Of a stretch of 5,348 nucleotides of DNA, positions 1 through 4,396 are shown one piece after another; position 1 is the first letter of the stretch, and every line of letters begins with the position of its first letter. The DNA is from Anaeroplasmataceae bacterium (lineage in GTDB: Bacteria > Bacillota_I > Bacilli_A > Acholeplasmatales > Anaeroplasmataceae): assembly GCA_029050385.1 (NCBI GenBank), contig JAIDMV010000263.1, forward strand, positions 1 to 5,348, read 5' to 3'. The notes beneath the pieces were generated by a model. The model was not told where the DNA came from. It ran no database searches and saw nothing but the letters and a program-made list of their open reading frames with translations. A program made the position numbers and the translations under genes.

Positions 1-60
1 ATGTACTATACTTTGGATTGTAATAATTCAAATGGTTTTCAGCCATACTATACTATGTGA
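1..60 (+). other. Window edge: possible 3' end of a plus-strand gene
   Basis: Frame 1 is open from the first base to a TGA at 58-60, directly before the hairpin that ends ung, so this could be the last 19 codons of a gene entering from the left. A plus-strand gene here would be convergent with ung and continue the strict strand alternation of the window. Plus frame 2 is also open, to a TAG at 77-79. On the minus strand an ATG at 44-46 opens a frame beginning MAENHLNYY that runs off the edge, but it has no ribosome site and follows the ung terminator closely. TACTATACT occurs twice in frame 1 (4-12 and 46-54). The stretch is too short to recognise any protein. Confidence 0.25.
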
Positions 61-85
61 AAAAAAGGCCCTTGATTAGGCCTTT
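60..85 (-). terminator. Rho-independent terminator of ung
   Basis: A 7-bp stem, AAAGGCC (64-70) against GGCCTTT (79-85), closes an 8-base loop. Read on the minus strand it is followed by a run of T (complement of the seven A at 60-66). The ung stop codon (76-78) lies in the loop, so the terminator overlaps the end of the gene. Read on the plus strand the tail is only TTT then ACCC, so it would be weak for a convergent gene from the left. Confidence 0.8.
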
Positions 86-725
86 ACCCATTTTATAGGT
101 TCAATATGATTTTGAATTAAAAACTGATTTGATCTAGAAAAAGGTCTAGACCCAAAAAAACCACGGTAAGCTGATAATGGAGACGGATGAGCTGATTTAA
201 TAATTAAGTGTTTTGGATTATTTAAAAAACATTGTTTTGATTGTGCTGCAGATCCCCAAAGAATAAATACAATAGGTTGGTCTAATGTATTTAATTTTGA
301 ATGGCATGATCTGTAAGAATTTCCCAACCTAAACCTCTATGGGAAAAAGCTTGTCCTTCTCGCACAGTTAATAAAGTATTTAAAAGTAATACTCCTTGTT
401 CTGCTAAATAATCTAAGTTACCATCCTGGTTCACTGGAATACCTAAATCTGTACTCATCTCTTTATAAATATTTTGTAAGGATGGTGGTAAGACTGGACA
501 TAAAACGGAAAAAGCCAAACCATGAGCCTGATTGATTTCATGATAAGGATCCTGTCCTAAAATAACAACCTTGACATTTTCCATTTTGGTTTTTGAAAAG
601 GCATGATATATTCTTCTATAATCTGGAAAACAGCGATAAGTTGCATACTCTTTATCTACAGCATTCTTTAAGCTTTGATAATAAGGAAGCTTTTTTTCTT
701 CCTCTAAAAATTCTTTCCAACCCAT
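76..725 (-). pseudogene. ung: Uracil-DNA glycosylase, family 1, interrupted by a one-base frameshift
   Basis: Ung removes uracil from DNA, starting base-excision repair in the cytoplasm. The gene reads in two frames. The first (725 to 291) gives 144 residues with the water-activating motif GQDPYH at 57-62, the AHGLAFSV segment, LLLNTLLTV at 113-121 and HRGLGWE. It then meets a TAA at 291-293. The second frame carries the rest, KLNTLDQPIVFILWG, the uracil-flipping loop HPSPLS and the C-terminal SRPFSRSNQFL, ending at 76. One extra T in the TTTT at 295-298 would join them as IQKLN into about 216 residues, close to the usual 220-230. No other lesion is visible, so this is a recent mutation or a sequencing or assembly indel. 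The truncated product lacks the HPSPLS histidine loop and should be inactive. The start at 723-725 has AAGAGGT (733-739) seven bases upstream. Identity is certain; whether the gene is broken in the living strain is not. Confidence 0.9.
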
Positions 726-753
726 ATTGATTACCTCTTAACTTCTATTAATG

Positions 754-762
754 ATTTTACCA
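754..762 (-). promoter_or_regulatory. Probable ung promoter, extended -10
   Basis: On the minus strand the sequence reads TGGTAAAAT, a TGn extension plus a -10 hexamer with one mismatch to TATAAT, about 30 bases before the ung start. I see no good -35 at 16-18 bases upstream, which is common for extended -10 promoters. It lies back to back with the promoter of the plus-strand gene at 830. Confidence 0.5.
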
Positions 763-768
763 CAAACA

Positions 769-797
769 TTGACAAAAACCTAGACCTATGACATAAT
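769..797 (+). promoter_or_regulatory. Near-consensus sigma-A promoter of the 87-residue ORF
   Basis: A perfect -35 TTGACA (769-774), a 17-base spacer and a -10 CATAAT (792-797, one mismatch) give one of the strongest promoters in the window. Transcription would start near 804, leaving a leader of about 26 bases that contains AAGGAGG at 814-820. I see no operator-like dyad. Confidence 0.8.
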
Positions 798-829
798 AAA
801 ATCTATAAAAATCAAGGAGGATTTTTAAA

Positions 830-1093
830 ATGTCAAAATTTTTTATTGAACCTCAATTGAATCAAGGAAAACCCTTAATGAATATAACTTATCTTAAAAA
901 TCATAATATTTGGATCCTACAAGGATTTCCACCTTTATCTAACAATCTAGATGAATATGAAGAAATTACTTTGGAAACAGCATTAAGTCGCTGGCCTGAA
1001 ATAAACGATTTTATTTCTTTAGACCTCGATAAAAGCATCCGTTTTCAAAAAGGGATAAATAGTGGAACATGGTATGATTTTATCCTAGAATGA
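830..1093 (+). CDS. Hypothetical small acidic protein (87 aa)
   Basis: I do not recognise this protein. It is translated from an ATG with a consensus AAGGAGG (814-820) nine bases upstream, behind a near-consensus promoter, and ends at its own terminator, so it is very probably a real, well-expressed, single-gene unit. It has no signal peptide, membrane segment or cysteine. It is acidic (about 12 Asp/Glu against 7 Lys/Arg), with three Trp (28, 55, 81) and an aromatic C-terminus (TWYDFILE). Residues 18-32 look like beta strands around ITYLKNHNIWILQGF; residues 47-60 (TLETALSRWPEIND) look helical. That suggests a small alpha/beta cytoplasmic fold. A later ATG at codon 17 is possible but has no ribosome site. 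Neighbours (ung, gap) give no clue to function. Lineage-restricted small protein or immunity-like protein are guesses only. Confidence 0.75.
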   Translation: MSKFFIEPQLNQGKPLMNITYLKNHNIWILQGFPPLSNNLDEYEEITLETALSRWPEINDFISLDLDKSIRFQKGINSGTWYDFILE

Positions 1094-1107
1094 AAATATT
1101 AGACAAC

Positions 1108-1152
1108 AAAAAAACTGTGAAAACTATTAAAGTTCTTCACAGTTTCTTTTTT
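1108..1152. terminator. Bidirectional terminator between the 87-aa ORF and gap
   Basis: AAACTGTGAA (1112-1121) pairs with TTCACAGTTT (1136-1145). The stem continues inward with AACT/AGTT (1122-1125 and 1131-1134) past a bulged C at 1135, around a 5-base loop. On the plus strand it is followed by six T (1147-1152). On the minus strand the A-run 1108-1114 supplies the T-tract. It therefore serves both convergent genes. Confidence 0.85.
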
Positions 1153-1159
1153 CTAATTT

Positions 1160-2191
1160 TTACTTTAATTCAGCAAAATACTTGATTGTTCTAACCATTT
1201 GGCTAGTGTATGAATTTTCATTGTCATACCAAGATACAACTTGAACTTCATATAAATCATCAGTAAGCTTAGCTACCATTGTTTGAGTTGCATCAAATAA
1301 AGAACCGAATTTCATACCGATAACATCAGAAGAAACGATTGGATCTTCATTATATCCAAATGACTCAGAAGCAGCAGCCTTCATTGCAGCGTTAATTCCA
1401 TCAACAGTAACATCCTTACCCTTAACTACTGCAGTTAAAATTGTAGTTGAACCAGTTGTTACAGGAACACGTTGTGCAGAACCAATTAGCTTACCATTTA
1501 ATTCAGGAATAACTAATCCGATTGCCTTTGCAGCACCAGTAGAGTTTGGAACGATATTTGCAGCACCAGCACGTGCTCTTCTTAAATCGCCCTTTCTATG
1601 TGGTCCATCAAGAATCATTTGATCTCCTGTATAAGCATGAATTGTGCTCATGATACCAGATTGGATTGCAGCATACTTATTTAAAGCATCAGCCATTGGA
1701 GCTAAACAGTTTGTAGTACAAGAAGCTGCAGAAATGATAGTGTCATTCTTAGTTAAAGTCTTTTCATTAACTCCGAATACAACTGTTGGAAGGTCATTTC
1801 CAGCTGGAGCAGAAATAACAACCTTCTTAGCACCAGCATCAATATGAGCTTGTGCCTTTTCCTTCTTTGTGTAGAAACCAGTACATTCTAATACAACATC
1901 TACACCTAACTTACCCCAAGGTAGGTTTACTGCATCCTTTTCAGCGTAGATAGTGATTGTCTTACCATCAACTGTAATTGCACCTTCTCCTGCTTCTACA
2001 GTATGTAAGCCTTCACCGATGTGTCCACAATATCCACCTTGTGCAGTATCATACTTTAATAAATTTGCTAACATCTTTGGATCAGTTAAATCATTGATTG
2101 CAACAATTTCATAACCCTTTGCACCAAACATTTGTCTAAAAGCTAAACGTCCGATACGTCCAAATCCGTTAATTGCTACTTTTATAGCCAT
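1160..2191 (-). CDS. gap: Glyceraldehyde-3-phosphate dehydrogenase, NAD-dependent type (343 aa)
   Basis: This is the glycolytic enzyme that oxidises and phosphorylates glyceraldehyde-3-phosphate to 1,3-bisphosphoglycerate, a cytoplasmic homotetramer in this family. The N-terminal Rossmann domain shows INGFGRIGR (7-15). Asp34 in INDLTD is the usual mark of NAD preference. The catalytic Cys158 sits in SAASCTTNCLAP and the base His185 in STIHAYTGDQ. The substrate-site segments RRARAGAANIVP (204-215), NSTGAAKA and RVPVTTGS (241-248) follow, and WYDNENSY (321-328) closes the C-terminal domain. The length is about that of other bacterial GapA proteins (330-340). AGGAGGAA (2201-2208) lies nine bases before the ATG. 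It is monocistronic here, without the pgk-tpi-pgm-eno cluster or a CggR-like repressor seen in many Bacillota. A cre-like site 5' of the promoter suggests catabolite control. Codon use looks more selected than in the neighbours, as expected for a highly expressed gene. Confidence 0.98.
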   Translation of the reverse strand: MAIKVAINGFGRIGRLAFRQMFGAKGYEIVAINDLTDPKMLANLLKYDTAQGGYCGHIGEGLHTVEAGEGAITVDGKTITIYAEKDAVNLPWGKLGVDVVLECTGFYTKKEKAQAHIDAGAKKVVISAPAGNDLPTVVFGVNEKTLTKNDTIISAASCTTNCLAPMADALNKYAAIQSGIMSTIHAYTGDQMILDGPHRKGDLRRARAGAANIVPNSTGAAKAIGLVIPELNGKLIGSAQRVPVTTGSTTILTAVVKGKDVTVDGINAAMKAAASESFGYNEDPIVSSDVIGMKFGSLFDATQTMVAKLTDDLYEVQVVSWYDNENSYTSQMVRTIKYFAELK

Positions 2192-2232
2192 AATTATAAA
2201 TTCCTCCTAAAATTGAATTTTTTACATCTATT

Positions 2233-2261
2233 ATTTTACCACTTTATTTTTTTATTATCAA
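2233..2261 (-). promoter_or_regulatory. Sigma-A promoter of gap
   Basis: On the minus strand: -35 TTGATA (2256-2261), a 17-base spacer, -10 TAAAAT (2233-2238), one mismatch in each hexamer. Transcription would begin near 2226, giving a leader of about 35 bases with AGGAGGAA. Confidence 0.75.
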
Positions 2262-2272
2262 TATATTTTCTC

Positions 2273-2300
2273 TCGACAGTATCATACAAAAAAATGTAAA
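2273..2300 (+). promoter_or_regulatory. Candidate clpP promoter
   Basis: TCGACA (2273-2278) is one base from TTGACA and is followed after 16 bases by TGTAAA (2295-2300), a 4/6 match to the -10. An alternative is the extended -10 TGGTAAGAT at 2307-2315, which would start transcription near 2322. Both lie before the ribosome site at 2331. I see no CtsR direct repeats (GGTCAAA type) and no CIRCE element, the usual clp and heat-shock operators of Bacillota. Confidence 0.35.
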
Positions 2301-2308
2301 CGTTTTTG
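2295..2308. promoter_or_regulatory. Putative CcpA catabolite-responsive element (cre)
   Basis: TGTAAACGTTTTTG matches the cre consensus TGWAARCGYTWWCW at 12 of 14 positions, with the palindromic core AAACGTTT. It overlaps the candidate clpP -10 region, where binding would repress. Relative to gap it is centred about 75 bases upstream of the predicted start, where CcpA can activate, as at Bacillus ackA and pta. Which gene it controls is inference. Confidence 0.5.
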
Positions 2309-2330
2309 GTAAGATATGGAAGATGAAAGA

Positions 2331-2338
2331 AAAGGTGA
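2331..2338 (+). promoter_or_regulatory. Ribosome binding site that sets the clpP start
   Basis: AAAGGTGA lies five bases before the ATG at 2344. An in-frame ATG at 2323 would add seven residues (MKEKVNK), but this Shine-Dalgarno sequence would then fall inside the coding region, and 2323 has no spaced site of its own. The protein begun at 2344 (MNYIPYVLEK) aligns with the usual ClpP N-terminus. Confidence 0.8.
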
Positions 2339-2343
2339 ATAAA

Positions 2344-2913
2344 ATGAATTATATTCCATATGTACTAGAAAAAGGATCAAATGGAGAAAGAAGCTACGAT
2401 ATTTACTCTAGACTATTACAGGATAGAATTATTCTTTTAGTAGGAGAGATTGATGATCATATGTCATCCTTGTTAATATCTCAATTATTATATCTCGATT
2501 CTGTAAGTCATGAAGATATTGATATTTATATTTCTTCTCCAGGTGGATCTATCACAGCAGGTTTAGGTATCTTTGACACACTGCATCACATAAGTTCAAA
2601 AGTTAATACGATTGTTGTAGGAATGGCTGCATCCATGGCTGCATTCTTACTTGCAAGTGGTACAGGAAAGAGATATGCTCTTCCGCATGCAGAAGTCATG
2701 ATACATCAGCCATATGGTGGCATGCAGGGCGTAGTATCCGATATTGATATTCAAGCAAAGCGTCTACTCAAAACAAAAGCTCTGATGAATGAGCTTCTAG
2801 CAGATCTAACACATCAAAGCGTAGATCGTATAGCTCACGACACAGAGCGAGATTATTATATGTCAGCCACTGAAGCACTCGAATATCATATAATAGATGA
2901 AATTCTATCTTAA
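2344..2913 (+). CDS. clpP: ATP-dependent Clp protease proteolytic subunit ClpP (189 aa)
   Basis: ClpP is the serine peptidase that forms a tetradecameric chamber fed by ClpX or ClpC unfoldases, for protein quality control and regulated proteolysis. The family start is clear: MNYIPYVLEK then GERSYDIYSRLLQDR. The oxyanion-loop segment is ISSPGGSI (63-70). The catalytic triad is Ser97 in GMAASMAAF, His121 in VMIHQP and Asp170 in TERD. The handle helix follows (VSDIDIQAKRLLKTKALMNELL, about 131-152), then MSATEALEY and a C-terminal IIDEIL. The length is near the normal 193-207. The triad is complete, so the protein should be active. No clpX or tig adjoins it; it is a lone unit, as is common in Bacillota. 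The usual EYG(L/I)ID near the end reads EYHIID here, a minor change. Confidence 0.97.
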   Translation: MNYIPYVLEKGSNGERSYDIYSRLLQDRIILLVGEIDDHMSSLLISQLLYLDSVSHEDIDIYISSPGGSITAGLGIFDTLHHISSKVNTIVVGMAASMAAFLLASGTGKRYALPHAEVMIHQPYGGMQGVVSDIDIQAKRLLKTKALMNELLADLTHQSVDRIAHDTERDYYMSATEALEYHIIDEILS

Positions 2914-2932
2914 TGGATAGAATTTTTTCTTT
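2900..2932 (+). terminator. Rho-independent terminator of clpP
   Basis: A 10-bp perfect stem, AAATTCTATC (2900-2909) with GATAGAATTT (2916-2925), a 6-base loop, and a T-rich tail running to 2933 interrupted by a single C. The clpP stop codon (2911-2913) is in the loop, so the last codons form the 5' arm. On the minus strand the stem ends in TTTCATC, so it would end nadK transcripts only weakly. Confidence 0.8.
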
Positions 2933-2933
2933 T

Positions 2934-3698
2934 CTACTTTAAAAATGTCCTTTTAACTCTTTGTATATAACTAGTTTCTTTATGATAAGCTACAGTAACT
3001 TTTTCTAGTTTTAATGAGATATCAGCAGACTTAAAATGATGCAATTGATAGGATAAATGATCTATAGTTACAAAAACTTCAGTTTCTTCTTTCGTTTCCA
3101 ATTTTATGCGTCTTTTATGAGAGAGCAATAGCGGGGATGATAGTGTACGGTACTGATTCGAATTAATTCCTGCAATTTCTGTAATTTGTAATGTTTTTAA
3201 GTTTGGATCCACCACAGCCCCATGCAAAGACTTATTATAAGCAGTAGAACCATATGCAGTAGAAATACAAAGTCCTGTACCTCTAAATGTTTCCAACAAC
3301 TGTCCATCTACTTCTACCTCTAAAATTAATGTTTTAGGTGGAGTAATCAAGGTCATTTCATTTATTGCAAACTCTTCTATGGTCTCTTGAGATGTTTTAA
3401 GTTGACATTGTAGCACATCAATTTTTTCAATATGATAGGTTTTATGATTAATGTCTTCAATCAACTGATCTACTTCTTCTAAAGTATAATTCGCATAAAA
3501 TCCCAAATGCCCAGTATGAATCCCAAAAAATATTGCATTCGGAAACATGTGAACTGCCGATATAAAAGTACCATCGCCACCAATAACAATAACTAAATTT
3601 GGACTTAAGGAGTCAAGTTCTAGCTGAATTTTCTGTTCTAAATGCTGTTTTAATTCATTTGAGATGGGATCATCTTTATATACTATCCAATATGTCAT
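2934..3698 (-). CDS. nadK: NAD kinase (254 aa)
   Basis: NadK phosphorylates NAD to NADP in the cytoplasm. The signature GGDGT is at 40-44, with the catalytic Asp42, followed by GIHTGHLGFYAN (59-70). The NE pair is Asn113-Glu114 (AINEMTL). The glycine-rich segment with GSTAYNKS is at 150-157, ending HGAVVDP. TITEIAG-type and YRTLSSPL (183-190) segments and VTIDH (210-214) complete the C-terminal domain. The length is close to the 260-270 of Bacillota enzymes. One oddity: the family usually has RGDG before LCxSTPxGSTAY, but this protein has RGTG (139-142) and STAYG instead of STP(S/T)G. The ATG at 3696-3698 has AGGAA (3708-3712) nine bases upstream. It is convergent with clpP and divergent from the CYTH gene, with which it shares a promoter region. 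Confidence 0.96.
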   Translation of the reverse strand: MTYWIVYKDDPISNELKQHLEQKIQLELDSLSPNLVIVIGGDGTFISAVHMFPNAIFFGIHTGHLGFYANYTLEEVDQLIEDINHKTYHIEKIDVLQCQLKTSQETIEEFAINEMTLITPPKTLILEVEVDGQLLETFRGTGLCISTAYGSTAYNKSLHGAVVDPNLKTLQITEIAGINSNQYRTLSSPLLLSHKRRIKLETKEETEVFVTIDHLSYQLHHFKSADISLKLEKVTVAYHKETSYIQRVKRTFLK

Positions 3699-3736
3699 CT
3701 TAAATCATTCCTATCATTTATATTTTTCTTAATAAT

Positions 3737-3764
3737 ATTTTATCACAACACTTGATTTTTTCAA
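3737..3764 (-). promoter_or_regulatory. Promoter of nadK
   Basis: On the minus strand: -35 TTGAAA (3759-3764), a 16-base spacer, and -10 TAAAAT (3737-3742) preceded by TGA, giving an extended -10. Its -35 end interleaves with the oppositely directed promoter at 3752-3780. Confidence 0.7.
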
Positions 3765-3780
3765 TTAAATATTAGATAAT
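3752..3780 (+). promoter_or_regulatory. Promoter of the CYTH-domain gene
   Basis: TTGATT (3752-3757), a 17-base spacer, GATAAT (3775-3780, one mismatch to TATAAT). Transcription would start near 3787. Its -35 lies within the spacer of the divergent nadK promoter, so the two polymerases would compete for the same DNA. Confidence 0.7.
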
Positions 3781-3796
3781 ATTATATATCGTTTCA

Positions 3797-3804
3797 AAAG
3801 AGGT
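3797..3804 (+). promoter_or_regulatory. Ribosome binding site that sets the CYTH gene start
   Basis: AAAGAGGT ends seven bases before the ATG at 3812 but only four before the in-frame GTG at 3809. Spacing and codon preference favour the ATG. Confidence 0.65.
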
Positions 3805-3811
3805 AAGCGTG

Positions 3812-4354
3812 ATGAACAAGAATAAAGAGATAGAATTTAAAACATTTATTTCAAAAGAAACATATGAAGCTCTTTTAGAAGAGTTTAACCTGTCAAATAA
3901 TATATTTCCTCAAACCAATCATTATTTTGATACTGAAGATACAAAATTAATGGATGAACAAACTGTTCTTAGAATAAGACAAAAAGGAAATAACTTTAAG
4001 CTCACAAAAAAGACAAGATCTAAGGTAGGGGCAGACGAAACTCATATCTTTATCACAAAGGATCAAGCACTTAAAATGCTAAAGGATGGTTTTGATGCTA
4101 ATATCATAGGTCTTCCTTATACTGTTAATAAAATAGCCGAGCTAACTACTTATCGTGCTTCTTGCCCATATAAAGATGGTACTATCTTTTTTGATCGTAG
4201 TGAATACTATGGAAATGTTGATTATGAAATCGAGTATGAAGTAGATGACATCAAACAAGGTTCAAAAGACTTTAAAGAATTTTTAAAATATTATAATATA
4301 GAATATAAAGAATCCATTCGTAAAAGCAAGAGAGCTTTTGATAACAGAAAATAA
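3812..4354 (+). CDS. CYTH-domain protein, YjbK-like (180 aa)
   Basis: CYTH (CyaB/thiamine-triphosphatase) proteins are tunnel-fold metal-dependent phosphohydrolases acting on triphosphates; several act on thiamine triphosphate or inorganic tripolyphosphate. The N-terminal signature ExExK is EIEFK (6-10). It is followed by HYFDTED (37-43), the arginines of LRIRQKG (53-59), the lysines of FKLTKKTRS (62-70), TTYR (112-115), FFDRS (126-130), the acidic strand YEIEYEV (138-144) and a C-terminal RKSKRAF (170-176). These are the charged residues expected to line the tunnel, so it looks intact. The length is close to Bacillus subtilis YjbK (about 190). In Bacillus, yjbK lies near relQ and nadK; here it is divergent from nadK with no relQ between. 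The substrate is unknown. It could also be called an adenylate cyclase homologue, but nothing supports cyclase activity. Confidence 0.9.
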   Translation: MNKNKEIEFKTFISKETYEALLEEFNLSNNIFPQTNHYFDTEDTKLMDEQTVLRIRQKGNNFKLTKKTRSKVGADETHIFITKDQALKMLKDGFDANIIGLPYTVNKIAELTTYRASCPYKDGTIFFDRSEYYGNVDYEIEYEVDDIKQGSKDFKEFLKYYNIEYKESIRKSKRAFDNRK

Positions 4355-4360
4355 GATAAT

Positions 4361-4394
4361 AAAAAGACATACCGTTTAAATGGTATGTCTTTTT
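4361..4394. terminator. Bidirectional terminator between the CYTH gene and the ABC ATPase gene
   Basis: A 13-bp perfect stem: AAAAAGACATACC (4361-4373) pairs with GGTATGTCTTTTT (4382-4394) around an 8-base loop. The T-tract on the plus strand and the A-run on the 5' side make it work in both directions. It ends three bases before the ABC gene stop codon. Confidence 0.9.
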
Positions 4395-4396
4395 CA

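Noticed and set aside
4..54. TACTATACT direct repeat (4-12 and 46-54)
   Set aside because: Only two 9-base copies in AT-rich sequence at the window edge, with no further copies; not enough to call a repeat family or iteron.
143..152. 10-bp perfect palindrome GGTCTAGACC
   Set aside because: It lies in the conserved SRPFSRS coding region of ung and is explained by codons for those residues; no T-run, partner site or repeat elsewhere in the window.
76..327. Separate 83-residue gene starting at a TTG
   Set aside because: From the Lys codon onward it is the C-terminal part of Ung; the first ten residues are out-of-frame reading of the upstream half.
1644..1847. 67-codon plus-strand ORF inside gap
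   Set aside because: It is antisense to the conserved gap coding region, has no ribosome site and resembles no protein; it is a shadow of the GAPDH gene.
2323..2343. Seven-residue N-terminal extension of ClpP
   Set aside because: The Shine-Dalgarno sequence at 2331-2338 lies inside it and points to the ATG at 2344, which matches the family N-terminus.
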